The notes beneath the pieces were generated by a model. That model saw only the letters and a list, made by a program, of their open reading frames with translations. It was not told the DNA's origin and did no database searches. From Daedaleopsis sinensis (lineage: Eukaryota > Basidiomycota > Agaricomycetes > Polyporales > Polyporaceae), in assembly GCA_033807695.1 (NCBI GenBank), contig CM066302.1, forward strand, positions 4,092,001 to 4,156,000: 64,000 nt of DNA. Direction: 5' to 3'. A program made the translations under genes and the position numbers. Each line of letters opens with the position of its first letter. Positions within the stretch are counted from its first letter, which is position 1. Below, one piece after another: positions 1 to 10,490 of this stretch.

Positions 1-657
1 GACCCCGGATTTGAGGCGTTTGGGTATGTGAGCACGGATGCGTGCATCACGGATTGTGCGGCGGCGCCGTGCCAGAAGGATGGGATGTGCTGCCGTATGC
101 AGCGCCCACCGCTGTTACTCCCGGACCCCGCACAAGATGGGCGTTGGGGGGCGAGGGTGCGCAGGGTACCCCATCGGAGAGACAGTCGTCCGCACGTCCG
201 GGGAAGACTGACGAAGAGTTGGAGCAGGGGAGGAGGAGCGGCGACGAGACGAGGAGAACTCGTACGAAGAGGTAAGTCCCCTCCGCACCTGTCGCTCTCC
301 TCTGTCCGCCCGCAGCCTGCTCCGGTGCGTCGACTCATCCGCTCTCTTTTCGACTACGATCCCTGTAGTAGCACTTCGAATGCATACGATTCGCTTGTGC
401 TCTTGCCCCATCCGTCTGTGTGCCAACTGTCTGCCGACCAAGTCCGTCCTCCACCTCCCGCTCTCTCTGACACTTCCCCTGTAAGTAAGTCTATCGCCCG
501 TCATTCTCTGCCTGTCTCACCGCTCACGCTGTCTCTCAGTTTCGGTGCTGCACTCGCACCAGCACATCGCTGTCATCTCATGTATCCCGGAGGAGATATT
601 CCGACCTGCAGCGTCCGTCCCTCATCCGATTCACGCGAGTCCGGGTGCGTTGGATAG
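1..657 (+). pseudogene. 3' end of a truncated GDSL esterase copy fused to array spacer
   Basis: The first 90 bases match esterase exon 6 of the complete copy near 46.6 kb, up to the codons for DGMC. The sequence then leaves the esterase and enters array spacer, so the last esterase exon and its catalytic His region are absent. The esterase frame stays open into the spacer until a stop at 655-657, adding an Arg/Pro/Ser-rich tail that resembles no family I know. Most of this gene lies left of the window. I read it as a truncated pseudogene; a chimeric product is possible but unsupported. Confidence 0.75.
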
Positions 658-660
658 CCC
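91..660 (+). other. Possible relic exons at the start of each unit
   Basis: After the junction the plus strand shows an open stretch to 270, a GTAAGT donor, a CAG acceptor at about 316 (46-bp intron), a second open stretch, and a second intron from about 483 to 540. One frame of the first stretch encodes a polar, charged peptide. The same arrangement recurs at 12747, 24700 and 35734. Unit 2 has lost one T near 13005, which shifts the frame. This could be the interior of a gene whose 5' part was left outside the duplication. I do not recognise a product. Confidence 0.3.
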
Positions 661-935
661 TCGACCGGCCGGACCAGGGCATATGGGTCCCGTCGCCAGA
701 CGTCGAGTGCTCGTCGACTTGCGACCCGAACACTGTCCGACTCAGGACAAGAACCCGCCTCACCCTCGCTCCCGGCATGCTTTCCGCCGGAAGCCATGAC
801 CACGAGCACCCCGTGAACACCTCGCAACGGCCCCCCCATTCGCGCGGCGATCCGACAAGTTTGAAAATAGCCTCATTTCGGACGGTTTCATTGCTTTTCG
901 CCAGCCGTCCGACTCATCCGCGAGTGCTCCCCCAG

Positions 936-1264
936 TTCTCACCGGTCCGCGTGCTAATACATCATCCCAGAACGCGCTGAACGTTCCGCGTCCAACACAG
1001 CCGGCCATACCGCGATCCTTTGAGTTTTCAAAAATCGCTTTCAGCGCGATTTCATGGCATTTCATGGGGTACGCCAGAAATCCGCCATAACTCTTCGAGT
1101 TCTCACCCGTACGCGTGCGAACGCATGTTCACAGAACGCGCTGAACGTTCCGCATCCAGCGCCCCCGGTCGCATCGCGATCCGACGAGGTCTCAAAATGC
1201 ACATCTCACAGCGACTTCATGGGTACCGGAGGTGAGTCCGCTCTCCCGTCCGAACGACGACTCG
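936..1264. repeat. Degenerate tandem repeat, period about 164 bp
   Basis: Two adjacent diverged copies share the landmarks TTCTCACC (936 and 1100) and CAGAACGCGCTGAACG (968 and 1132). They end in related TTTCAAAA/CTCAAAAT segments followed by ATTTCATGG or ACTTCATGG. Fragments of the same motif flank both sides (about 860 and 1350). The repeat is present in every unit. Confidence 0.6.
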
Positions 1265-3649
1265 CTGCGCCGCGCGACTTATGTACGATGTATATGCTGA
1301 CTACGTACGCCGTGTACGATACGTTTGCAGGTCCGGAAAGCGACTTTTCAAAATGAGCCCCATGGGCCCTCCCGAGACTGGTGAAGACGAACTCACGATA
1401 CAGCCAGTCTCTGGCCCCGGGCGCAGCTAACATCGACCCGGCAGCGCGTTCTATCCATGGAGAGTCGGTTTCGAAGCCGTCGGGGCCGTTGAAGAGCGAC
1501 ATGACGACATTCGCGCGGGAGGGGTAGGATAGACCCAATGCCGAACTCGCGAACCGCGCGCTGCGCCGCCGCGAAACCCTCTTCAAGTGTCCCAAGCACA
1601 CTCTCTATGCCTGGGACAGCCGGTTCCATGGAGTCCGGGCCCGAAACGATCACACAGGAATTAAAAAGGTGCGCATTTTCGCGCAAAATCGCTGTATTTC
1701 GTTCACTACTCACGCAATACATGTCTATAGCCTACATAACGTGCTGGACAAGTCTCTCGCACTGTTTCCGAGCTGCCGACACCCGCATCCCGTCGAGGGC
1801 ACGCCGCCGCCGTTCACGGCGCGGTGCGAGAAGTCCGGCTCGGACGCTGCGAAGGAGCCGCGGCGGCGGCGCGTGCGCAGTCCGAGCGTGCCTGCGAAGG
1901 CCGTGGCGACATCTCCCCAGCGGGACTCGACGGCGCTGAGCACGTCCCAAGCCGTGCTCACGCGTTCTCGCGCGGTGGAAGTGCCGCCGAGTCGCGGAGC
2001 CCACTCGTCTCAGCGGCGCGCAAGATCCCCCCGCCGTGGGCAAGGCCATCGAGCCTGTGAGCGGCGAGACGGTCTGCAGTGCGCACGGAGCCGAGCTCGC
2101 AGCAAGTCGCGCGCGGGGAACGTTGAGGCCCGCCAGCCTGCGCTCGAGATGCGGCCCACTCCGACTTCCGGCCTCTGCCGCGTGTACGACGCCCCGGACG
2201 CATCGCGGACAGTCGAGCTCGTCTGCTCGAGTGCCAAGACGGTCGCGAGTCCGACGGAGACGGGCATGCAGGACGTTGCGCAGCGTCCCTCGGCGGGAGA
2301 TGCGAAGGCCGCCTGTCCATGCTCGAGGCGAGGCCGCACCGGTACCGGTACCCCACCGTCGGTCTCGTCGTCTCGCAGCGGCGCGCGCGACGTCCGTGAC
2401 GCGTGCGTGACGGCGGACCCGCCTGTGTGAGCGGCGAGACGGACGGACGGGCCGTCGGAGAGGACCAGCGGCTGGGGAACGGAAGGAAGGGTCAGCGGGA
2501 GGGAGAGCGGGCGCGGTACGGTATGTAACTACTGTGTACTACGTTAGTCAAGCTTAATGGAAGCTATCCGCCGGATTTCGGCGGCCTCTCCCTCCTCTCC
2601 CCGAGTCGCGACGGTCCGAAGTCGCAGCACGGCGCACGCGTTCGTCGCGCACCACAGCCGGGGTCCTGACTCCAGAGCCCGTCGCGTGTCTGCTGCTCTC
2701 GCAGCAGCAGCACAGAGCTCCCCGACGCGTGCGAGATGGCTCTATCGCCTGCTCGAGCGGGGAGACGGACGGCGGAGCCTGCAGCCTGACGAGAGGCGGG
2801 TCCGACTTGGAGTCCACGGGCGGGCTGTCGGGTACTCAAGTCAGCGGGGCGGGGGCGGGGTCCGGCACGGTGACACGTACATAGATACGTACCCTCGCCG
2901 AGCGGGATCTCAAGTGTCCATACACAAACTGTCGAATACAAGCGTCCTATGTCCGAAGTCAGCATTAAGGTCAGCACAGCGAGCCGGGGCCAGGGGCCGG
3001 CACACAGATAGACATACCTTATCTGCGATGCTCGATAGTCGACGTCCTCATGCAGGCATCCGGGACCGCACACACGTATCTGAGGGACATCACTGTCAGC
3101 ATCCGGGGCAGCGGTCAAGGGCGTGGCGCGGGAACGACTCACTAGTACGACAGCGCGCGGACGAGTGCGCCGCACGCACGCGGCACAGTCCAGTGTGCGG
3201 AGCCGAGCCTGCAGAGTGGTGGGGGAAGTCAGTTGCGTACAGGGCGGAAAGGCGGACCCGCGAGGTTTGCGCACCGGTCTGAGCTAAGGCGCAACGACGC
3301 GATCGTGCGCGAGCGTAAGGCACCTGCGGTCCACTCGCGTTGAGTCGGGACCATCCACAGAGTCCTCGGACCTGGGCGAGAACGGCTGTCAGCGACGCGG
3401 CGGAGCATCCGGAGACAGAATCAAAGAGACTTACCTTCACGTTAAGTCACAGCAGAACACCGGCTCGTGTGGGTGCAGAGGATGCGACACTTCCCGAGCA
3501 CGTGGAGACCGTCAGCTGCCGGTGAGCCTGCAAATGGTGACCATGTCAGATACACCCCGCCGCGCGAACAGTGAGCAATACGCACCTGTCGGCGAGCAGC
3601 GGCGAACACGTACAGTGCGGCGGCGTGCATGAGCTCAGTGAGGCCGAGT

Positions 3650-3716
3650 GAGAGAAGGGAGGGAAGAGGGAGGGAAGTGAGGGAAAGGGAGAAGTGGGGG
3701 AGAGGGTGTTGGGGGA
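3650..3716 (+). repeat. Purine-only tract of about 65 bp
   Basis: The plus strand is almost entirely A and G, with many GGGA/GGGG runs. Equivalent tracts lie near 16244, 26924 and 37958. Such tracts can form triplex or G-quadruplex structures and are plausible fragile points, which is inference only. Confidence 0.6.
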
Positions 3717-4543
3717 CTTGTCGAGTCTGCGGGCCTACTTGTACCTCGCGAGCTTGGTCTGTGCGCAGTCCCCACGGTCAGCAGACCGGACCGTGTGGAA
3801 GTGACAACAGCTGACTTCGCACGCACCCTTCGGACGTGGCGGGGGCGGGACCAACCAGAACGCTGCACGACAGAGGACCCTGCGCGTGAGGACGGGAATG
3901 GCGCAAGTTCCGAGATCGGAGGAGCATGGAATGTTCTCCGCCATCTTCGCGTAGTAGCGTGGGCGCTCGGCTAATGTGTGATGCAATTTGTGTTGTAATG
4001 CCGTTGTAAATTAGGGCGGAAGGGGCAGGAGGAGAGGGTCCTGCACGGATAACACCGTCCGGACTATTTCTGGCTGTTTCGGTGGATGTGGGCTCAACAG
4101 AGACCCTTGTCTCATGTAGTACGCATATGGGGGCTGCTAACAAGCATTCATGTACTAGTCAGTACTGCACCCATGGCCCTGTGATATTCGCATATCAGTC
4201 AGCAATCTCGAAGTGCTAAGTCTAAACATGACAGCATGGCACTTACTATGTGCAGGAGAGTCGACCTCTTCATACTTGCAGCTTTCCAGATCTCATAGCA
4301 GTAGATCAATGGTACTCTAGTCTTGCTGTCTTCGTCCTGGACGGAATGCGTCAGTTTTCTGAAGAGAGATAAACGCCCGGCGGTGAATATGGCCGTCCGC
4401 ATTTGGGCATTGGCTAGCGCTCTTCCCGCGCTTGGCGCTGACTCGCCTGCCACCTCCGCCGTTCATCTTCCCGCCGTTCCCGCATCATAAGTGTCCGTGC
4501 GAACAGCCAGAATGACCTTGCATCTTCGATGTGATGCTCAGAA

Positions 4544-4577
4544 TTCAGCAGGCCACTAGTATACTCTGCCTGCTGAA
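4544..4577. repeat. Perfect 10-bp hairpin
   Basis: TTCAGCAGGC (4544-4553) pairs exactly with GCCTGCTGAA (4568-4577) across a 14-base loop. It is present in every unit (near 17156, 27836 and 38870). A second short inverted repeat (CAAGC...GCTTG) follows about 50 bases later. Function unknown. Confidence 0.6.
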
Positions 4578-4736
4578 ATAATACATGCACACTTGGACTC
4601 GAGCTTCAAGCTTTCAGGCTTGAGTGAGAGGTACAGACCTTACACCTTCAAGTCACGAGTCCTAAAACACATTCTGGCTGCTATAGACATCAAAGATACG
4701 TTCCGTTTCCCTGCACAGAAGTCGTACGAGTACTGG

Positions 4737-5617
4737 ACATCGGCGCCGAGACTCTAAGTCATAAGTTACACTTGCCGTGTGTATGCGACCGTGATGGGCG
4801 GGAACAAGCGAGTGGCTAAGCTGTTTCCGGTCCAGGCGGGTCCAATGACGCGGTCACAAATTCTACCGAACAGAATACAGACTAGTCTGGTTGCTGTGAT
4901 AAGTATTATCCCTGAGCAGGACCCTGTCAGCCTAGACCCGGGATGAGATAAATGTGCAGCCGACTAATGATGTGATCTTGTGATTTGCAAAGGATGTACC
5001 ATGATTGAGATCTCACCAGTCTGTCGGAAGACATCGGCGCCGAGACTCTAAGTCATAAGTTACACTTGCCGTGTGTATGCGACCGTGATGGGCGGGAACA
5101 AGCGAGTGGCTAAGCTGTTTCCGGTCCAGGCGGGTCCAATGACGCGGTCACAAATTCTACCGAACAGAATACAGACTAGTCTGGTTGCTGTGATAAGTAT
5201 TATCCCTGAGCAGGACCCTGTCAGCCTAGACCCGGGATGAGATAAATGTGCAGCCGACTAATGATGTGATCTTGTGATTTGCAAAGGATGTACCATGATT
5301 GAGATCTCACCAGTCTGTCGGAAGACATCGGCGCCGAGACTCTAAGTCATAAGTTACACTTGCCGTGTGTATGCGACCGTGATGGGCGGGAACAAGCGAG
5401 TGGCTAAGCTGTTTCCGGTCCAGGCGGGTCCAATGACGCGGTCACAAATTCTACCGAACAGAATACAGACTAGTCTGGTTGCTGTGATAAGTATTATCCC
5501 TGAGCAGGACCCTGTCAGCCTAGACCCGGGATGAGATAAATGTGCAGCCGACTAATGATGTGATCTTGTGATTTGCAAAGGATGTACCATGATTGAGATC
5601 TCACCAGTCTGTCGGAA
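4737..5617 (+). repeat. Perfect-looking triplication of a 294-bp segment
   Basis: The block beginning ACATCGGCGCCGAGACTC starts at 4737, 5031 and 5325, giving a period of 294 bp, and ends with CAGTCTGTCGGAA. Units 2, 3 and 4 carry the block once (about 17350, 28028 and 39062) and lack a 6-bp AAGTAT-like insertion present in all three unit-1 copies. The triplication therefore arose after that small difference. Confidence 0.92.
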
Positions 5618-6205
5618 CTTGAAGCGGATGAACTTGCAGCGCACATGGGACTCTGTCTTGCGGAGCTTGAGCATAATTTGTACCGAGTCTACCATAGAGT
5701 ACAGGGTGTGTTAATCTAACAGGCTCTAGAGAGACCGGGGCAAGGAGAACAGCAGAATTGATGCCAAGCAAGGAACTCACACAAGCCGATGGTATGCGAG
5801 CTGAGCTTGAACCACGAACCCTGACCTGCCCGTCACAGTCGCTTCTGCATCGAAAGAAGGGTGTTTCGCACGGGCAGGTGGGAGGAGAGCGACCGCTGGT
5901 ATGTCATCGCATCCTGAGTCCCAAGTGTACTGTGTCCGGAAGCGCAAGGAGCTTCGTGCTCACATGGTGTGGTGCACCATTCACAGGTCTAGTGAAAACG
6001 AGCATGAGATGGGGCAACACACAGACGAGACTAGGACCATGCTGCTGGAGTGCAACGACTCGTCTCACGAGGTCGGAATGGGGTCAGGTACGAAGCAGCA
6101 GACCCTGGACTCCCGTCACAGTCGCTTCGAGTAAGAATCAAGTCGGAGGCGAATCCACATGGACGGAGCAGGCTCAATGCGTGCTCATTCTGTCAATTTA
6201 GCTCT
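5618..6205. other. Spacer upstream of the exon-1-like repeats, unit 1
   Basis: No supported gene. A plus-strand frame from 5761 to 6201 is open and present in the other units, but it overlaps other frames, has no recognisable features, and breaks in unit 2 (shortened by small changes near 18175). Confidence 0.5.
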
Positions 6206-6520
6206 CTTCGGACAACCGGCACCCATGCGAAAGGGTCGTCGCGACAGGGATCGGGGGACGGAGTCAGTTGAACTTGCGCGAGCCGGTTCAATGGGAGCTG
6301 AGCAACTCGGAACCGTGAACTACATACACAGTCGTGTCCAGTTCGAAACGAGTTGGAGACGATTCAGCACACACGGAGCGAGCTGCACAGCTCGCACTGT
6401 ATCTGTGCTCGCTCTATCTTACTAACTCACTGGCAGCTCCTCGGATGACCGCCCAAGCGAAAGGCTCATTGCGATGGAGGTTAAGGAGAGCTGAGCTTGC
6501 AAAGACCGCTTGGGGGATCA
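6206..6520 (+). repeat. Decayed copies of the 223-aa gene's first exon (unit 1)
   Basis: Segments at about 6206-6290 and 6436-6510 resemble exon 1 of the gene at 6881. Both have an ACCGGCAC/ACCGCCCAAGCGAAAGG-like block, then a CGCGACRGG-like block, then a GACGGAGTCAGTTG-like block that corresponds to GACGGAGCCAGCTG in the gene. Each is preceded by a pyrimidine-rich GCTCT...CTC segment like the end of the gene's 5' intron. They lack a usable start codon and frame, so I read them as relics of repeated local duplication of the gene's 5' end. Confidence 0.55.
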
Positions 6521-6880
6521 GGTCCAACGCAACAGACGGGAGCTGAGCAACGAGTCCTGAACTCCCGGCACAGTCACTTCCAATTCGAAACGATTCCACA
6601 CGGACCGTGGAGTGACTGCGGGCTCCCACTGCGTCGGTGCCTGCTCTATCTTCCCAGCTCTGCTCTTAGCTGAGCTTGTGCAGACCGTTTGGGGGATCAG
6701 GTCCGACGCGACAGACCCTGAGTGCTCGTCACACTCGGTTCGACGTCGAGGCCATTAAGTACATAGTCAACTATGCTCAACTCGTTCATTCCGTCTTCCC
6801 ACTTCCCACTCACCTCCCGTATGTCGACGCACTCCGTTCTGCTGCTCTCGCACTGACCCTCTCCCGCACCGTGCAGCACG

Positions 6881-7602
6881 ATGGCACGACCTACCGGAAC
6901 GACTGCGCAAGCCAAAGGCTCCCCGCGACGGGAGATCGCGAGACGGAGCCAGCTGCGCGTGCGCATGAACGCTGCACTCGGTGAGTTCCTTAACGCTCCC
7001 CGCGATGTGTGCGTCCCTGACATCCTGCAGCCGTGCTCTCCGGAGTGCCCGACGCGACGATGTGCTGGACACTCGAGACGTACGTCGCAGACGTCGTCCT
7101 CCGCTGCGGCGTCGAGCTGCTCGGCTTCCCACCCACCTACACGTTCGGGAACCTCAGCGACCACGCGACGGGGCTCCGGCGCATCACCCACCTCCTCACG
7201 CGCTGGGAGAACCGCGTGATGCGCTTCGTGCGCGTGTCCGACGAGAGGCGGCGGGCGGTCGCCGCGAACCCGCTCCTGGCCGCCCCGAGTCCCCTGCTCG
7301 CCGACAAGCAGTCGACCGGAGGACGTCCGGACATCAAGAAGCGTCGATACCGGCCGGTGACAAACCCGATGGGTCTGCCCGGACGGTACGAGCGGAACGG
7401 GCCGAAGTCGGCGCCGTTCGTCAGCGCAGAGGTCGAGGCGGCGGTCGAGGCGGAGATCGAGAAGGAGCGGGCGGAGGACCCGCTCGCAGAGCTCAGCGGC
7501 GACGAGGAACACCAGAGGTTCGTGCGCCGCGCTGAGAGGAGGCGGCGGCAGGTCCGGAGTATCGTGCGGAACCCTGTCGAGGGTTGGTTCTTGTTGTCGT
7601 AG
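6881..7602 (+). CDS. Uncharacterised 223-aa basic protein, copy 1
   Basis: Two coding exons, 6881-6980 and 7031-7602, flank a 50-bp intron (GTGAGT...CTGCAG). An apparent 5'-UTR intron (6819-6876, GTATGT...GTGCAG) ends four bases before the ATG. The protein has a basic, Ser/Thr/Arg-rich N-terminus, and a central part with a Cys-Trp pair (MCW) and the motif NLSDHATGLRRITHLL. An Arg-rich stretch and an acidic Glu-rich helix-like stretch (EVEAAVEAEIEKE) follow. A second Arg cluster comes next, and the chain ends in GWFLLS. I see no signal peptide or membrane segment. I do not recognise the family and propose no function; the charge pattern would suit a nucleic-acid-binding or nuclear protein, but that is inference. 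The frame is intact in all four units, unlike the spacer around it. Confidence 0.75.
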
Positions 7603-8847
7603 AGTACTTACATTGTCCGTTTGAATGTATCGGGCACGGTCGTCGTCGTGCACACAGTCGGGACACTCAGTCTGGTGCGGAAGGCGGGGTCTGGCGCGGA
7701 AGGCGGGCCGAGTCTGCATGGCTCACGCATGGTGCGCAGACAGAGCAATGACGTACCGTCACGTACGTGCGCATGGACGTCGATCTTTGTGGTGGAAACG
7801 AGCGGGTCTCCATCGCTTCACATCTGCGTAAGATCTGCAGGATATCAATCAGCGAGCAAATACGAACAAACGCGGCCGCGTAGCGATCCTCTTACCGTCC
7901 CCGTCCCCTCGCAGATTGGGATCAGCAGCTCAGGAGCACACAGTGCTGCTGAACTACCCATCCCAGTCAGCGAGCCACCGCCGTGCAGCGGCGCGAACGT
8001 GCTCGAGAGCACACGCGGCCGCGCGGGGGGGCAGTGGGCTTGGGGACAGTCCCGGCCGAGTCCGAGTGGTCGGAGATCGACGAGTCGAGATCTGTGGAGG
8101 TTAATGAGCTCAATCAAACACCGCTTAGGTGTCGTACGAGCGCGCACCTTTCGCTCCCGAGTCCCTTCTCTACTCTTTCCCCCATCTCCGCCAGCTGGTG
8201 CCCTTCCCTTTCCTCCTACCTTCATCCCGACTCCTCGCCGCAGCTGTGCGCTACGCTCCGTGAACCGTACGTCGTCTACCTCGATCGACACGGTACTCGA
8301 CTCTCACTGATGTGTCTCCCAGGTTTCGACACGCGCGCCCTGCAGGCCACGACGTAGTTGGTGAGTCTCGCCCTCCCTCGTCGAACGAACACGCTCCGGG
8401 CGCCGGTCACGCTCGAGCCGTCGGTGCGAAGGGGCGCACGAGACGGCTTCGGACTCGCCTGTTCGGGAGGCTCCGCGTACACGCACGCGGTGGTCGACGT
8501 GCAGAGCGCGGGACTCGTTCCGCGGGACGACAGAGATGCTTGAGGCATCCGCGGCTCTGCTTGAGGATCCCCGCCGGCTGGAAGTCCTTGAACGGCACGA
8601 TCTCGACGCCTGGGGGCGGCGCAGGGAACGGGGGGAATGTGAGCCAGACGTTGGTCACTGTCGGTCGGCCAGGCGGGTGCTGCGGTAGGGCCCGACGCGT
8701 CCGTGGCGCCACTCACGGTCAGGCATCAGCAGCTCCGTGCGGAGTCGCTTCCCGAGGGACGCGAATGCAGACGACGTGGTGCTCGAGAGATCGAGCGCAG
8801 AGCGTGCGACGTTTACCGCATCACCGACACCGGAAAACTCTGCCGCC

Positions 8848-8903
8848 CTCTGCAGATCATGCAGAGGGCGTCAGAGCGTGAGGCAGGCCCCGGGAGCGGG
8901 GCC
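8848..8903. repeat. Two adjacent GC-rich hairpins
   Basis: GCCCTCTGCA and TGCAGAGGGC form a 10-bp stem with a 5-base loop. About 12 bases later GGCCCCG and CGGGGCC form a second stem. Both are repeated in units 3 (about 31690) and 4 (about 42724). They could be a terminator-like or element-end structure; nothing nearby decides. Confidence 0.45.
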
Positions 8904-9051
8904 CGGAGGGCTTCGCCTGCTCATTTGAGTGGGCACACGCGCGCGGTGCGATTGCAGACGTACCTGGGCAGGCCAGACTGTCGAGCACGTGCTGAGCTTA
9001 TGCACGGGCGTCGAGGAGCGTGCGTGCTTGCTGATATGCGGCGCATGCGCT

Positions 9052-9680
9052 TGCGAGCACGGTACAGGGCGTCCGGGGACGGTACAGCGCGCCGTTCGCG
9101 CATTCTGCGCCGCCGCACGAGCGCAAGCGGGGCCCGGGCTCGTCGCCGTCCCGGATGGGCCCGAAAGCGGGACGCTCCCGCCTCTCGAGGCGACGGCTCG
9201 TCCAAGTGACGAGCCCGTGCGACGACGGATGGCGTTAGCCCGGAGGTCAGTTCTTCGCGGCTTTCTATGCAGATGAGCGAAGCACTTACCTTGATCATCA
9301 GCATAGGACGCGGCTCGGCACGCGAGCGAGGACGTCCGGGCGGATCTGTGGGGTACCCGGGGCACGGTACAAGGCGTTCGTGCACGGTACCGGGCGTCCG
9401 GGGCACAGTACAGCGCGTACAGCGCGTCCGGGAACGGTACAGCGCGTCCAGCGCGTCCGGGAACGGTACAGCGCGTTCTGCGCCGTGTCCACTCGCGCAA
9501 GCGGGCCCCGGGGTCGTTGCTGTCCCGGATGGGCCCGAACGCCGGTGGCTACTGCGTCTCGAGGCGACAGCTCGTCCAAGAAAGGAGCCCGGGCGACGCG
9601 GATTGCATTCTAGTCAGCCCGGAGGTCAGTTCATGGTTCTCTGTGCGGCGTGTGCGAGACACTGACCTTGATCGTCGGCA
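9052..9680. repeat. Diverged direct duplication (about 380 bp) with minisatellite
   Basis: The first copy (from about 9052) and second copy (from about 9440) share ordered landmarks: a GGTACAGCGCG block, GCAAGCGGG, CCCGGATGGGCCCGAA, CTCGAGGCGAC, GCCCGGAGGTCAGTTC (9238 and 9617) and GGACGCGG. Between them, 9361-9481 is a minisatellite built on GGTACAGCGCGTCCGGGAAC. The same structure occurs in unit 3 (about 31905-32540) and unit 4 (about 42939-43574), and is missing from unit 2. Confidence 0.75.
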
Positions 9681-10039
9681 CAGGACGCGGTTCGGGCACG
9701 CGAGCGGGGATGTCCGGTGGGGCTGTACGGTACGCGGTACGCGGAGTCGAGGGGACGTGGGCTTACTGGTGCGTACCTGCGTTCTGGACCGCTCACGGCG
9801 ATCTCTCACTGACCCTCAATCGCGGCCTGATAGCGACGATCGGAGCGTGCTGGAGGGCAAGCTACTCGCACTATGCATCGCTCGGCGAATCCGGAAGGGA
9901 AGAGCGGCGGGGTGGAGAGAAACGGAAGGGGAGGGGACGTACCGGTACGTGGTTGCATTTGTCTCCTAGCCGGTCCTGCAAGTTCACCCGGTGGCTCGCC
10001 ACATCGAGTGCGACGCGAGCGCGGGAGACGAGCGCGGAA

Positions 10040-10490
10040 GGCGCGCAGGCGGTCGGAGGATGGTCGTGGTCGAAGGACAAGGAGGAGGCGGACTAGGCGC
10101 CCTTCCCGTTTGGCTCAGATCGGCGGGGGAGGATGGTGGTGGTCGGATGGCGAGAGGGACGGAATAGGCGCCCGTCCGGCGCGCTTGAAAGCTCGGCGTG
10201 CGGAGGCCAGTCGCCGTAGCGGTGCGTGCTCGGATTCGATTCGAGACAAGGGCGTACCTATAGGTGCGTAACACGGTCGTTTCGTCGCATATCCGGAGGT
10301 GAGGATGGCGGTAGAAGTTGGGGGTGACGAGTCGGCGGCTTGGATGCGGGTGGTAAAAGGTGAGTGCTCGGATTCGTCTTCGGGGTGCGGGAGAGCACGG
10401 ACGGGCGTCGGGGAATGCAAGTCGCGCAGTTCCGGAGAGAGGAGGACGGTGGTGGTCGGAGGACAAGAGGGATGCATAATAGGCGCCCGT
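10040..10490. repeat. Repeated blocks ending in TAGGCGCCC
   Basis: A block of about 50 bp, roughly GGAGGATGGTGGTGGTCGGA then GGACAAGRGGGA and TAGGCGCCC, occurs three times (ends near 10100, 10173 and 10488). Related sets lie near 21952, 22127 and 22359 in unit 2, near 32939, 33097 and 33391 in unit 3, and near 43974, 44130 and 44403 in unit 4. Spacing is irregular, which suggests an old degenerate repeat. Confidence 0.55.

Larger units (their letters stand above)
661..4736. other. Unit 1 spacer without a supported gene
   Basis: This is GC-rich DNA with many short overlapping frames on both strands, none showing consistent coding character. It includes a degenerate repeat of about 164 bp (936-1264, sharing the blocks TTCTCACC and CAGAACGCGCTGAACGTTCC), a purine tract at 3650-3716, and a 10-bp perfect hairpin at 4544-4577. 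A 33-codon frame at 4389 with a signal-peptide-like start is present in all units but is too short to call. Confidence 0.6.

Noticed and set aside
2557..3282. Long overlapping frames on both strands in each unit's spacer
   Set aside because: Both strands and several frames are open together, composition is Arg/Ser/Pro-rich, and the frames break between units; this is typical of GC-rich noncoding DNA.
4389..4490. 33-codon frame with a signal-peptide-like start (MAVRIWALASALPALG), present in all units
   Set aside because: Very short, no supporting splice or promoter signal, and conservation is expected from recent duplication alone.
6697..7719. 340-codon minus-strand frame over the 223-aa gene
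   Set aside because: It is the antisense shadow of the spliced plus-strand gene and has no sensible splice or start context.
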